Assembly: GCA_033296885.1 (NCBI GenBank) | Contig: MU863930.1 | Location: 62,001 to 126,000, forward strand | Direction of reading: 5' to 3' | Length of the DNA stretch: 64,000 nt | Source: Triangularia verruculosa | Taxonomy: Eukaryota > Ascomycota > Sordariomycetes > Sordariales > Podosporaceae | Shown: in pieces, positions 35,038-46,924 of the stretch | How the letters are laid out: the number at the start of each line of letters is the position of its first letter | Numbering within the stretch: the first letter of the stretch is position 1 | The notes under the pieces: model-generated | Database searches by the model: none | Told to the model about the DNA's origin: nothing | Seen by the model: only the letters and a program-made list of their open reading frames with translations | Translations under genes and position numbers: made by a program

Positions 35038-37044
35038 ATGGCCTCGAATCGAGGACCCACCGCGACAGAAGCTCAAGCTCCGCGCGCGCCGGCGACGGCA
35101 CTGACGGCCCCGAGGCCGTTGAAGCGCGCCCGCGAGACGACCCCGACATCGCCGGATTCTGCCCATTCGGGCGATCTCTCCCCATCCAAAATCGCTCGCC
35201 TGATGGGGCTACACACGCCCACGCTGACGGGCGCCGCCGCGCTGGAGGAGGAAAGACGACGGCGGGAAGAGGAGCATCAACGCCAGCAGCTGGCATCGTT
35301 GGAGACAAGTGATAATCCAAATCATAGAGCACTTGAGGAGCTCATGTCTGGCATGGCAACCGAGTTGAGTCGGCCGCACGATGCGCCCGCACCTGCTCCC
35401 CCACAAGCGGAGGTATCGGAAATCGAGGCGGCGGCTGCGGCTGCGGCTAGAGCTCTGAGCTCTGTCACGATTCCAGCAGGAGAGGGTGCTGTCGGTGACT
35501 TGCACGATGTCAGCCCACAAAGTGGTACAAGCGCAGCGAGCCTCGAGGATGCCCATGGGCAGGTTGTCGATAGCCCGACAGCGATGGACATTGACGGCCG
35601 TGTTGGTGACCAGCGCATGTACGCGCCACAGCCCGATGCTCAAATGGATGACAAGACGGCGAATTCGCTTTCATATCCAGGAGTTCTCTCCCCACAAGGC
35701 GCCATGTCGGCGCCTGGTCCCTCTCAAAGGGGCATGAGCATGCCCATGCCGACCTCTCAAGGCTCCGACTTGGGACCTCGGTCCCCTGGCAGTCACAAAA
35801 AGCACAAATGCCCGTACTGCGAAACAGAATTTACGCGTCATCATAATCTGAAAAGCCACCTTCTCACCCACAGCCAGGAGAAGCCATTTGTCTGCCAACA
35901 TTGTCAGATGCGCTTTCGACGCCTCCACGACCTCAAGCGCCATGGGAAGCTACATACGGGCGAAAAACCGCATGTATGTCCAAAGTGCGACAGGAAATTT
36001 GCCCGGGGTGATGCTCTCGCGAGACACAGCAAAGGTGCGGGAGGCTGTGCCGGTCGAAGACCAAGCATGGGGGGTTTTGGCGACGAAGACTATGAGGCGA
36101 GTGGAGCGGATGACTCCGCCATGTCTGGTGTTTTGTATGATGCCAGTGCAGGCGGCGATATGACAGAAGAGGACCGACGACGTGCAAGTTTGCCTAGTAT
36201 CAAAGCGCAGCACGCTCCCGGGCAATCTGGTGTGGACGGCTATAGCACCCATTCCAACACATATCCCCCAGTTGGGCAACGGCCAGGTGGTTTGTATCCT
36301 CCCAATGTCGACCGTGGGTCAAGTTCCAATACTTCACCTACCGCCCCAAACAGCCACACTCCTCACACAAGTATATCCTCGGTGCCCCTAAGTGCGGGGG
36401 CGGCCTCCCTGTACTCGCAGAGCGGCATGACGGAAAGTCCCAAACCCCTGAGTCCCGGCGGAGCGCAGACAGGCCAGGGCATTCTCCAGCGCTCGCCACA
36501 CGAGACGCACCAGACGGCCTCGGGGCTCTCTTTACCTGCCCACGGTATGTCACCAACAGCTAAGCAAGCCTGGCTCTCCCAGTACCCCCCTGCTGACAGA
36601 GACGCTATCAAAGGCAACACCGTGGCAACCACCCAAGGGACTGGGCGTGGTCGTGGTCGCGCTGCCAGCGGAACGGCAGCGACAGCGACCCCAGTGACAG
36701 CTGCTGTAGACGGTAGTCTTTTTGGAAACGAACAGCAACCTCACTGGACTTGGTTCCAGCATTTTGAGGAGCGTCTAAAACAGGCGCAAGAACAGATGGC
36801 TGCTCAAATGGCTGCTGAAATGGCCAAGAACAATGCCGAGATGGCTAAGAACAATGCGCAGTTGCTGGAGAAGATTAGCATGCAGGAGCAGCACATTGCG
36901 GCTCTGTCGGCCGAAGTTGCTTCGTTGCGGGAGCAACTGCAGCCGCAGCCGCCATTACCAGAAGAGCAGCATGAACACCAGCAACACCAAATACAGGAGC
37001 ATCAACAGCTCGAGACGCCAACTGAGGTTGCAGGGCAAGAGTAG
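35038..37044 (+). CDS. C2H2 zinc-finger transcription factor, AZF1-like
   Basis: Single-exon gene of 668 residues with the start ATG at 35038. Three tandem C2H2 fingers lie at about residues 254-338: CPYCETEF...H-x3-H, CQHCQMRF...H-x3-H with the linker SQEKPFVC, and CPKCDRKF...RHSKGAGG with linker TGEKPHVC. The third finger is degenerate at its end, typical of this fungal group. The N-terminal region has an Arg/Glu-rich helix (EEERRRREEEHQRQQ) and an Ala run. The C-terminal 100 residues form a probable coiled coil (ERLKQAQEQMAAQMAAEMAKN...LREQL) with a Gln/His-rich end. It is nuclear and DNA-binding by domain; targets cannot be told. Its long upstream region suggests complex regulation. Confidence 0.93.
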   Translation: MASNRGPTATEAQAPRAPATALTAPRPLKRARETTPTSPDSAHSGDLSPSKIARLMGLHTPTLTGAAALEEERRRREEEHQRQQLASLETSDNPNHRALEELMSGMATELSRPHDAPAPAPPQAEVSEIEAAAAAAARALSSVTIPAGEGAVGDLHDVSPQSGTSAASLEDAHGQVVDSPTAMDIDGRVGDQRMYAPQPDAQMDDKTANSLSYPGVLSPQGAMSAPGPSQRGMSMPMPTSQGSDLGPRSPGSHKKHKCPYCETEFTRHHNLKSHLLTHSQEKPFVCQHCQMRFRRLHDLKRHGKLHTGEKPHVCPKCDRKFARGDALARHSKGAGGCAGRRPSMGGFGDEDYEASGADDSAMSGVLYDASAGGDMTEEDRRRASLPSIKAQHAPGQSGVDGYSTHSNTYPPVGQRPGGLYPPNVDRGSSSNTSPTAPNSHTPHTSISSVPLSAGAASLYSQSGMTESPKPLSPGGAQTGQGILQRSPHETHQTASGLSLPAHGMSPTAKQAWLSQYPPADRDAIKGNTVATTQGTGRGRGRAASGTAATATPVTAAVDGSLFGNEQQPHWTWFQHFEERLKQAQEQMAAQMAAEMAKNNAEMAKNNAQLLEKISMQEQHIAALSAEVASLREQLQPQPPLPEEQHEHQQHQIQEHQQLETPTEVAGQE

Positions 37045-38329
37045 GAACACTTGTCGCTGGCTTATACAGGCTCGGGAAATGGGTGGGCCCATGGCTCCTT
37101 GCGCCGAATAGAGAGGAATCTCCGTCAGGCGCTGGGGGAAAGAAGCCGGGCAGGTTCGAGTTATCCTATGCACTAGGAAGAGCCTACGCTACGGTATCCG
37201 GCTATAGAGCGTAGAGGAAACTCATCATTAGAGGCAGACTCATATGTGTTACTTCTTTGGGTTATGTCGAGTAATGGACTCGGCGGTCAACTAGTTCCAC
37301 AGTCCTTCGACATCGAAGTGAGCTGTTGTGGAAGGGCAATGGCGCTGGATGACGGGAAAGATGCAACACCAATGTCTGCATCTCTATTCCGCAAACTCTG
37401 GAAGCTGGTTTCCAGAGCGAAATGTTGGTCCTGGGGCTACATGATCTCGCAAAACGATCAGTGTAAGAGAGGGAGTAGGGAGGGTTCCACAGAGATATAT
37501 CAGTTTAGCGTGCCTCATGGCAATAAAAGGTCTACTCAATTTTTTGGCAGATGATGGCCCATTGGAAGCAGCTGGCATATACCTTATGTATGTACTATTT
37601 TGTTGGTACGATTGATTGGTTCTATATAGTTTTCAAGGGAAGCAAAGCATCCATCTTTTGTATTCTTAACAATACAAAAAGCCCAGCTTCTTGTTCTTCA
37701 GTGCGCCAGCGCCCAAACGACGTGTCGCATTCTCGAAGCTCCCCCTGTTCGAAATGTCTTGGCAACAGCTGACAGCCACAGTCGCCCCACCGGGACGTCA
37801 TCATCTGGAATGGGCTCGGCTCGGCTCTTAGCGGCACGTAATACGGCTTTCACTTCTCATGAAGGCTCCCTCTTACACTCATGTACAAGAGATAAAGAAA
37901 TCAAGACGTTCGATACCGATCATCCGGAAGCTCTTGTCCACGGCGACAACTGATAAAAGACAATTACCTGCGGCATGTGAGGAGCTTGAGCAACTCACAC
38001 AATCTGATATCCGATCCTCCCGATCCATCCGTCCATCCCTCCCGTCGCATGCTTGCGCCCTCTCTCCCTTCCGCGAGTTTAAACTTTGGACGGTCTGAAG
38101 GGTCTCCCCCATTCCAGTCCCGAGCGTATCGCGTCCGGAGCGTTTTTTCCTCGTCCCCTCTTGTTTTAGGGGGAAAGTTTGATAAATATACTATCTTTTC
38201 CCCCTTTTTCTCTGCTTTCCACAGAGCTGGAACACTGTTGCGATAGGTGAGCAGCGATTTTTCTGATTTTTATTTATTTTTTTATGTCATCATTGCCAGC
38301 CCTTCGTTGTTATTATTATACACACGATC
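37045..38329. promoter_or_regulatory. DGAT2 upstream region
   Basis: About 1.3 kb with the 3' UTR of the C2H2 gene and the promoter of the DGAT2 gene. A TATA-like run, gataaatatactatc, sits at 38180-38194, about 140 bp before the DGAT2 start, followed by a C/T-rich start-site region. Nothing else is supported. Confidence 0.5.
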
Positions 38330-40108
38330 ATGGACGTCGCCGGTCAAGAGAACTCAGCGGGGACTCCCCCGGTCATCACGAGGAAGAAGGGAGCGAAGAA
38401 GGGCAAGAAGGCGGCGGCGGCGGCGGCTGCTTCGAAGAAGACGAAGGAACCCAAGGCGTTGCAGCCTGTTGACGCAAATGCAGGGTCTACTACGAAGGAT
38501 ACCACTACGGCTGTAACTGAGCCTGCTGCTGGATCGAGCGTGGCTGAGAAGAATACGGCTGAGCCTCCGAGCACGCCAAAAAAGACGAAAACGCTGAAGA
38601 ATAAGAAGAGTAATGCTGTAAGTTGGCGCCATTATGTGGCTAGGTTTTGGGTGTGGCTGCTGACATTTTGATAACAGAGCTTGGATAGTCACATGGAATC
38701 ACCTTCTCCCCAAACACAGCAACAGCCGAAGAGAGCTGCGGTGATAGGCTCAAACATGGCAATGGCAGAGTCGACGGGTGATTTGGCTGAGATGGAGGCT
38801 GATGAGCTTCCGATCAAGACAGCGACGACGGCGACAGCGAGTTCAAAGGGTGTGCAGGTGAATGGCGTGAATGGCATTTATGGCGGGCTTGACGGGGAGA
38901 AGGAAAGACCGAATGGAAAGGAAGACGGGGCACGAAACTCGGAAGCGAACGGCTCGGGCCTCACCCAACGCAAGCCAAAGGAGGCATCGACTCTAAAGGC
39001 CAAGGATAACGATTATCCACCCCTTTACGACGACGATGATTTGGAGCGGCGGAGACTAGACCGGCTCAACACCTACCGAGCAGCCGGCATCCAGTTCGCA
39101 CCATGGAACATACCCTACCGACGGCGAATGCAGACGGTAGCGGTTCTTATCCACTGCCTCAGCATCGCGTCGACCGTGTCGTTTTTCTTCTTCCTCTGCG
39201 CTATTCCGATCTTCTGGCCGTTGATAATCCCGTACTTGCTGCACATGTTGCTTTCCAAAAACGCCACCGACGGCCGTCTGAGGATGCGCTCTGAACGCTG
39301 GCGCCGGCTTCCGGTCTGGAAGCTCTTCGGGGAGTACTTCCCGGCAAAGTTGCACAAGACACACGACCTGCCGCCGACGAGGAAGTACATTTTTGGGTAC
39401 CATCCCCACGGGATCATCTCTCACGGAGCTTTTGCAGCGTTTGCTACCGAGGCCCTGGGGTTCGCTGAGAAGTTCCCGGGCATCACCAACTCGCTTTTGA
39501 CACTTGACTCGAACTTTAGGATCCCGCTCTACAGGGATTACATACTCGCCTTTGGGATCCAGTCGGTCTCCAAGGAGTCCATCACCAACATGTTGACCAA
39601 GGGAGGGCCGAACAATGAAGGGATGGGCCGCGCCGTGACGATTGTGGTGGGCGGGGCGAGGGAGTCGCTCGAGGCTCAACCCGGCGTGATGAATCTCGTG
39701 TTGGCCGACAGGAAGGGATTCGTCAAGATGGCTATTAGGACCGGCGCAGATCTGGTACCGGTCTTGGCATTTGGAGAGAATGATTTGTATGACCAGCTCA
39801 GTCCGAAGACGCACCCCTGGCTGCACAAGGCGCAGATGTGGGTGTTGAGAACGCTCAAGTTCACGCTGCCGTTCCTGCACGGGAGGGGCATCTTCAACTA
39901 CGACGTTGGGCTGATGCCGTATAGGAGGAGGCTAAATATTGTTGTGGGGAGGCCGATTATGGTGGCGCAGAAGAGAGACGGGGAGATTGAGAACGAGGAG
40001 GTGGACAGGTTGCACCGGGAGTATGTAGGAGAGCTGGAGAAGATGTGGGAGAGGTATAAGGATGTTTTTGCGGCGGGGAGGAGGGGGGAGATGAACATTT
40101 TGAAGTAG
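38330..40108 (+). CDS. DGA1: Diacylglycerol O-acyltransferase type 2
   Basis: Acyl-CoA:diacylglycerol acyltransferase of the ER and lipid droplet, last step of triacylglycerol synthesis. Exons 38330-38617 and 38678-40108, phase-0 intron, 572 residues. It is longer than yeast Dga1 because of a roughly 200-residue low-complexity N-terminus (Lys/Ala-rich KKGKKAAAAAAASKK). Two linked membrane spans lie near residues 247-287 (FFFFLCAIPIFWPLIIPYLLHML). Catalytic and family motifs are YHPHGIISHGAF (about 337), the segment RKGFVKMAIRTGADLVPVLA, FGENDLYDQ, and the C-terminal LNIVVGRPI. The His in HPHG is the expected catalytic base. The assignment is secure; the function of the N-terminal extension is unknown. 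Confidence 0.95.
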
Positions 40109-40577
40109 TCCTTTTTTTCCATACGGGGTTGAGAAGTTCTATACATGTGGGTTTTGTCATTGAGGAGATGGCTTCAGGAGGAACGCGTTACGAGTTGAGC
40201 TCACGTGGTTTTGGTTGGTTTTGTGTAACATGACAAATAGCGGATGGGTGGGTGGTTTTTGATTCAAGCATGGTGGTCTGCTTTTTCTTACATGTTTAAT
40301 ATCGATGAAGATTTTATGGATTCTCAAAGGAAATTTGACGGGTTCTCCTTCTTGTGAAATGGGTGTTTGCAGATATAGGGGACCACACCGCCTAGTACAG
40401 CAAAAGAAGCAATGAGAGCAGTGACCGTGCTTTCTGTTGGGGACTTGAGGAAGCAAGGCTGCGAACGGGTGACCACACAACGGTCAATTGCATGGCTTAT
40501 AACACTCATTCTAAGGCCTTCATGTCTTTGAAATGTATACAATTGACTAACCATCACTGGTACCTTACCTTCCTAAC
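40109..40577. other. Intergenic spacer
   Basis: About 470 bp between DGAT2 and a small membrane-protein candidate. It holds the DGAT2 3' UTR (T-rich from 40110) and perhaps the promoter of the next gene. I see nothing else. Confidence 0.4.
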
Positions 40578-41024
40578 ATGATGGCGCCTTCCACGTGCTC
40601 TGAGCTCCCAGAAGCACCACCGTCGCCGACGATTCCACCACAACAGGATCCATACCCGACAGAAGTCACAACTGATAAGGAGAGTTTCTCAGATCCAGAC
40701 CCAAATGTAAAAAACACAGAGAAGCAGCTCGTGCCACCGTGGTGTAAACCGGAGCGAGCCGGGGTTCGCTCAGGGCCGCCGTGCGACCACTCACCGCAGC
40801 CGAGTTTATATCTCGCCGGCCACAAACCACAGCATCATAATGGGTCGACTCCGCGCAGACAATGGCGCAGGAACCATCCGATACGACTGGCAGTCATCGG
40901 CGTGCTCGCTCTTTCCCTGCAGGGCACGGTGATATGGGGGTTTATCTGGTGGGGGTTTCGGCCGAGTCGTCGGGATGCAGGCACAGGTCACGGTGTAAGT
41001 GAAGAAAAAGATTTTTCCTTATGA
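40578..41024 (+). CDS. Possible small single-pass membrane protein
   Basis: An open frame of 148 residues with a start in good context (aacATGATGG). The first 90 residues are Pro/Ser/Thr-rich and hydrophilic. A basic patch (RRQWRRNHPIR) then precedes one strong membrane span (LAVIGVLALSLQGTVIWGFIWWGF) and a short basic tail, which suggests a tail-anchored or type II-like membrane protein. A good donor, GTAAGT at 40996 within the last codons, could splice to an unseen second exon, so the C-terminus is uncertain. I do not recognise a family. It lies in the same orientation between DGAT2 and the carboxylesterase. Whether it is a true gene is open. Confidence 0.42.
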   Translation: MMAPSTCSELPEAPPSPTIPPQQDPYPTEVTTDKESFSDPDPNVKNTEKQLVPPWCKPERAGVRSGPPCDHSPQPSLYLAGHKPQHHNGSTPRRQWRRNHPIRLAVIGVLALSLQGTVIWGFIWWGFRPSRRDAGTGHGVSEEKDFSL

Positions 41025-41312
41025 CGTTTGTTTGCTGCTGTTGTGGGGGAAGATGCATGGTCCAATGTAAAGGCGGTTACTCCCCGTTACCACGTACATG
41101 AGTTGTATGCATGTGGTGTTTTGTCCAGGTGGCCGTGGGGAGGACGGATAAGTCGAACGGACGTGTAGGTATGTTGACAAAGAAAGTATTAGGGGCCTCT
41201 TGCTTGACGCTTTCATTTGGACCAAATTGCCGATAGACAGAGGGATATAAACAAGTGTTTGGGTACCCTTTTCCTGCCTGTCTCTGATAATCATTTTCCT
41301 TCGTCATAATAT

Positions 41313-43099
41313 ATGCTGCTTCTCATTATGGTACCTCTCACTATACTGATCTTATGCTCATCACTATTTCAGTATATCTCAGCCTCAGCCTCACCACCAC
41401 CGGTAGTAAACCTCACGTATGCGAGCTACTCTGGTTTCGCTCTCCCGAACCGAGTCAACCAGTTCCTCGGTCTACCCTACGCCCAACCACCAACAGGCCC
41501 TCTCCGCTGGCGGTCACCTTCACCTCCTCTCCCTTCCTCGAATGGCGGAGTCATCGCCGCAACCGAGTTCAAACCGATCTGTTTAGGAGCTGGAGTGGCA
41601 TATCCAACTCAAGGTCAAAGCGAAGACTGTCTGTATGCCAACGTCTGGACGCCGGCTGATGCCACACGGGGGAGTAAGCTGCCCGTCTGGGTGTTTATCC
41701 AGGGGGGAGGGTACAACGCCCTGACGAATTACAACTGGAATGGCTCGGATGTGGTTGCCGCGTCAGAGCATGGGGTGGTGGTGGTGAACTTCAACTATCG
41801 AGTTGGCATATGGGGTTTCTTGGCTGGCGGCGGGGATGCGATGGAGATGAATGTCGGGTTGAGGGACCAGAGGGGCTTGCTCGGGTGGGTGAAGACGGAG
41901 ATAGAGCAGGTGAGTCAGTGATGTTGGAAGAAACATGGGAAACAGCCGCTGATGTAGGGAGCACCTAGTTTGGAGGCGACCCAGAGCATGTCGTGATACA
42001 TGGCGCTTCGGCGGGCGCTGGCAGCGTGGCTATGCATCTCATTGCCAACGCGGGAAGAGACGACGGATTGTTTCATGGCGCGATACTCGAGGCGATATTC
42101 TTCCCTGCTCAGCCTTTTGCTAGCGAGCTGAGCTGGCAGTTTGAAAGGGTGCTGAACCAGACTGGCTGTCAGACCGGCACGCCATCACAGCAGATGGACT
42201 GCCTGCGAGGAACAGATGTGAAACTGCTGCAAGAAGCGGCGAACCACGCCCAACCTTTCCCCGGCAGAGCTGACCCCCCGTTGCCAATCTTCTACTGGAC
42301 CCCCTGTGTAGACGGGGACCTGATTCAGGACCTCCCATACAAGCTCTTCAGAGCCGGCAAGAGCCTGGACGTGCCAGTCATGATGGGAACCGCATCAAAC
42401 GGTACGTTGCCCACACCCGCTATCATCATCAACTAACACCCCCCAACAGAAGGAACAGTCTTCACCCCAAACATCACCACCCCAGCCGAATTCGCCACCT
42501 TCTTCTCCAACAACTACCCCCTCCTCTTCCCCTCCGACACCTCCTCCATTTTGTTCCTATACACCCACCCCCAATCCAACCACTCCCACCCCCCCTTCAC
42601 CCCGCCCAACCGCGCCCCCCTCTACGGCCCCCTCTCCACCGCCTACGGGGAAAGCACCTTCATCTGCCCCCAGACCAACGTCCTCGATTATCTTTCTGTC
42701 AAAAACAACTCGACGAAGCTCTGGGCATACCGCTACGCCGTCCAGGACGAGGAAAACGCCCGCGACGGGCTGGGCGTGCCGCACCTGTGGGACGCGGCGG
42801 CGATCTGGGGGCCGGACAACATCAACCCGTGGGACCGGACGGGAAGCTACCGGACGTACAACAAGGGGCTGATTGAGCGGGTGAGGGGGTATTACCTCGG
42901 GTTTGTGAAGAATCTCGATCCGAACAGGGGGCGGATGGGGTCGGAGCCGGAGTGGGAGGGGTGGGTTGGGAATGGAACGACGAGAAGGAGGCTGCTGTTT
43001 GAGACGGGGGAGACGAGGATGGAGGTGCTGGGGGAGGGGGAGAGGGGGAGGTGCGGGTTTTGGTTGGGGTTGGGGGAGGGGAGGATGGAGCAGAGGTGA
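41313..43099 (+). CDS. Secreted type B carboxylesterase / lipase
   Basis: Alpha/beta-hydrolase of the carboxylesterase-cholinesterase family, probably secreted. Three exons: 41313-41909, 41969-42401 and 42450-43099, giving 559 residues. A signal peptide of about 25 residues ends near ISASASPPP. Family landmarks are FLGLPYAQPPTGPLRW, SEDCLYANVWTP, oxyanion loop GGGYN, nucleophile elbow GASAGAGS (Ser in G-x-S-x-G), acid residue in ASNEGTVF (across intron 2) and catalytic His in GVPHLWD. All three catalytic residues are present. Several NxS/T sites suggest glycosylation. The C-terminal part has high third-base G bias. The substrate cannot be told from sequence. Confidence 0.93.
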
Positions 43100-43625
43100 G
43101 AGTGTATGCTGTGAGGAAGTTATGTTGATCATGTTCATGAACCCTTGATATCTGTATCATAGTAATACATACAAAATGTACGGGTCAGCGGTTGAAACGG
43201 GAAAAACGCATGTTAAAGTCATAAGAGAAAATGCTGTGGGATTTCAATGAACATGAACAAAAAATGCTATGATAAATCCCAACCAATGAACCCAGGCGGC
43301 CCTGAGTGGTAGATCAACACCCAAACGCCCATTGAAACCCTCCCAGCTTTGGCACACAGCTGAAAGAAAGACCCCGCAGTCAGTTTGAACCTATGCTCCC
43401 AAAAAAACACCAAAAAAACGCCATAAATGCCCCTTCTCCCGAGAAAAAACAACCCAATCGCAATGCATGCGTGCTCGCAGCAAATCATCGCGTCATGTAC
43501 TGTACCTGTGTGCCACATGCCCATTCTTACAGATCCCGCCCTTCTTCCCCCCAACCCATAAAAAAAAAACCATTTACCTCCCACAGCTCTCGCCCCCATC
43601 ATTCGTGTGTGTATCGCTTCTAGAT
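43100..43625. other. Convergent intergenic region
   Basis: About 530 bp between the carboxylesterase stop and the PQ-loop gene stop. A-rich runs (near 43398, 43410, 43445 and 43559) fit 3' UTR sequence of both genes. No gene is supported. Confidence 0.45.
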
Positions 43626-44746
43626 CTAGGCCGTGCTCCCGACAACCTTGTTTTGCCGCCCGGCCTGGTTCGCCCTGGAGTAGATCCTAAACTGTACAAA
43701 TATCACCCCGTCCTCCACAATCGTCCCAAAGCTCCCGAGCAACCACGGCAGCGCCCTCAGCAAGTAGTCCCTGTCTTGGCTATAGCTCATCACACTCGCT
43801 CCGTACGTAAAGTTTCCTGTCAGCGACAGCAAAAAGAACAGCAGCGCAAGACCTTCGCACGACTTTTCCCGGTGGTTTTTGATGATTTGCGGGATGCGGG
43901 CGCTGTTTTACCATCTTCGTTAGCAGGTTGAAAGACATAGGACACGAAAGACAATCAGCTTTACCAGAGATAGCACACAGCGGAGAAGTACCCGAGCGCC
44001 ATTCCCATCATCGCCTGCGGCTCGGCAGAGATTGGCTCGGTATCGACGGGTGCGTCTGGGGAGTCCCAGGCGCCCATTCGGTACGAGATGAACCAGCCTG
44101 CTCCGCCTACGATCCAGACGGCGAGGAGGGAGAGGGCGTTGTGTAGCCAGGGGTTGGAGTCGGGGGTGTCGTCCTCGCCGGTTATGATTCGGGTCAACGG
44201 GTCAAGGTTTGACGACCGGCGGCGGTGGGTCGAGTGCCTTCTCTGGGAGCCTGGGAGGAGGGTCTGGGAGTCGGATCTAAGCCGGCGGTGTTCAGTTACG
44301 AGGGGGGTTTCCTCGTTGGCTGGGGTGTCTTCCACGGCGGTGGTGTCTGAGTCGGCCGAGGGGTGGTGGTGGGAGTGTCTACGGTGACTGTGATGATGAT
44401 GGTGGTGGTGGTGGTGATGCTGCTCACGTGCGCGACGGCGGGCGTTGATGGTGTTGTAGTAAGTGCATTGAGTTATGAGGATAAGGTCGGCGACGCAGAA
44501 GTAAATGCCCAGGGCGATGGAGGAGGGGGCGAGCGACGTCCAGAGGGCGCCGGAGAGATTGGCGATGTCACCGAGGAGCCAGATGAGGAGGAACTTCATC
44601 GAGAGGGCGTCGGCGGACTCGGCCTTGTAGTTTGCGATCAATTGGGGCAGGAGGAGGCATATCCAGGCCGTCAACGAGACACTGCCAAAGATTCCTGACA
44701 GCGCCTCGCCGGCGGTGGGCGCCTGGAGAATGGATGGGAGGCTCAT
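43626..44746 (-). CDS. PQ-loop vacuolar membrane protein (Ypq/PQLC2-like)
   Basis: Seven-span PQ-loop protein, the family that exports basic amino acids or cystine across vacuolar or lysosomal membranes. Exons 43965-44746 and 43626-43902, 352 residues. The first PQ motif is CLLLPQLIANYKAESADALS, the second is ARIPQIIKNHREKS and straddles the intron, which restores CYLCARIPQ. Between the halves is a hydrophilic loop with an uninterrupted run of 10 His (residues 110-119), then HRRHSHHH and an acidic, Ser-rich segment. I chose the ATG at 44746 (MSLPSI); another in-frame ATG at 44761 would add five residues. The helix pattern and PQ motifs make the family clear; the substrate is inferred only. 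Confidence 0.92.
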
Positions 44747-45805
44747 GATGAGGCCTGCCATGACGCAGGTGTGCGACCGGGGGTCAAGTAGGTGTTTTCG
44801 ATCAAGGACGATAAGGGATTCGAGGTAAGGAAAACAATTCAGGAACAGGTCATTAGAGTCGTCGAGGCCGAGGTCTTGTCGGCAACAAAAGTTTTGCACA
44901 CCTCTTGACACAAAGGATCAGGAGGAGGTTTAGGGAGTTGTCACGGCCTGTGGAATCTGAGTCAAGTCTCTTAGACCTCTAAGAGCAAGGCTTATCGCGG
45001 TGCCCTGGTACAGCGAGATCTGCAGAGATAAGAGGGTCCCAGCCCGGAAAAGGCTTAAGAGCACATGCGCCCCCGCCCTCGCCCTCCCCCCCACGTTGGG
45101 TCTTGTGCCTCTGGTTGGATCTTTTTGATTTTGAGTTGACTGCACCTTTGCATCACTGTCCAAGACCCTGCAGGTATCACGGCAGCCTCGGACGGCGCGG
45201 CAGGCATTTTGTCTCCCATCAGCGCACAAATTTCCAATCCCATCGTCGCTGTCCCATCTTCGATGCTTTTTGCGGGGGATTAGCGTGCCAAGGGATTGAT
45301 GTTGGTGAACCTGCCCAGTGATCTTCTGATTATTACACATCACTGCCTGCCGGAAGCTGGGATAGCTAACTTGTCCAGCATTCGAAGATGCAAAAGATAG
45401 CTTTTCTTCAACTGCTTGTCTGATGATATCAACTACCGGTGTGTAAGAAGATACTACCAACATCAAGAGAAAAGAAAAAGGTCATTTGGCCAATCTCAGC
45501 AGTTCAAGACTCGTGCTGCTGTGGTTAACGATGTGTGCCACACGTGCTGGACCCCATGTGGCGCCCGTCTCAGTTGATTCGCTGGGACGGGAGGGGTTTC
45601 TCTGCCAACATTTGGGGTGGGCGGCTGAGAGCGGTCAGCCAGCCAGGAGCCGCTGTCATTCATTCATTCAGTCACGATCATCCAAGACATCTTGTGACAA
45701 TCATCGGCTTTTCTGTGTAGCATATATTCTGCATTTTGTATCACGTTTATTTTGTTTGCACCGGGTTTGGTGATTTGATACCTAGAGAACACCAACCAGA
45801 AAAAG
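44747..45805. other. Divergent intergenic region
   Basis: About 1.06 kb containing the upstream regions of the PQ-loop gene (minus) and the S1/P1 nuclease gene (plus). A small tandem cattcattcatt lies near 45658-45669. No gene is supported. Confidence 0.45.
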
Positions 45806-46924
45806 ATGAAAGCATCAACGCTCGCAGTGAGCGGTGCAGCGTTGCCAGCGGCCTTGGCATGGGGAGGTGAGTTTTGTTTACTTCGAGAATGTCGTCATAA
45901 CGCTTTTCATCAATTAGATGAGATGAAATGAGTGAGAAGAAAACATGAGATGCTTACCAGAGAACAGGCTTCGGTCACATCACGGTTGCCTACATTGCAA
46001 GTAACTTCGTGTCTGACTCCACCACCTCTTACCTGCAAACACTCCTACGCAACGACACTGGCGACTACCTTGCCGGCGTCGCCACCTGGGCAGACTCGAT
46101 TCGGTACACCAAATGGGGCCGCTTCACCTCGGGCTTCCATTTCATCGACGCCCATGATAACCCGCCTACCTACTGCGGCGTAGACTATGACCGCGACTGC
46201 AAGAAAGAAGCCGGCTGCGTAGTTAGCGCTCTGCAGAATTACACCTCCCAGCTTCTTGATACTGAGCTTCCCCTCTGGAGACGTGCGCAGGCGGCCAAGT
46301 TTGTGATTCACTTTGTCGGTGACATCCACCAGCCGCTTCATACCGAGGATGTCGCGAGGGGAGGAAATGGAATTCGTGTTACGTTTGACGGGAGAGAGCT
46401 GAATCTGCATCATGTGTGGGACACAAGCATTGCGGAGAAGTTGGTGGGCGGGATTCGCAGGAAGCCGTACCCTTTCGGGAAGAGGTGGGCAGATGAGCTG
46501 ACGGAGGAGATCAAGAGTGGAAAGTATGCGGCTGAGAGCAAGGCTGGTTGGTTGAAGGGGACCAATATTACTGACCCGATTGCCACGGCGATGAGTTGGG
46601 CAGTGGAAGGAAACGCGTTGGTTTGCACACACGGTGAGTCTTTTCTTGTTTCTTTTTCCTACAGCGAGATGCCGGCTGCATGATATCGAAGACTGACATG
46701 TGTTGATAGTTTTGCCCGAGGGAGCGGATGCCATCGGTGGCCAGGAGCTGGGAGGCGCATACTATGACAAAGCTGCACCTGTGGTTGAAGAGCAGGTTGC
46801 AAAGGCCGGATACAGGCTGGCCGCATGGTTAGACTTGATCATTGCCGGTCTCAAGACTCTTGAGCTGCCAGCCTCGTCGGAGCCAGAGCCAGACCTGGAA
46901 TCAGATTCACCGGGAGATCTTTAG
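45806..46924 (+). CDS. Secreted S1/P1-type nuclease
   Basis: Zinc-dependent extracellular nuclease that degrades single-stranded DNA and RNA. Exons 45806-45866, 45968-46633 and 46710-46924, 313 residues. The signal peptide of 18 residues ends before Trp19, the mature N-terminal residue that binds zinc in this family (WGGFGHI, with His following). Other zinc-ligand motifs are ADSIRYTKWG, HFIDAHDNP, FVGDIHQPLHTED and NLHHVWDTS. The cysteines CGVDYDRDC and CTHVLPEG are present. Several N-glycosylation sites (NDTG, NYTS, NITD) fit secretion. The protein extends about 30 residues past the usual end with a Glu/Asp/Ser/Pro-rich tail. Assignment is secure. Confidence 0.94.
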
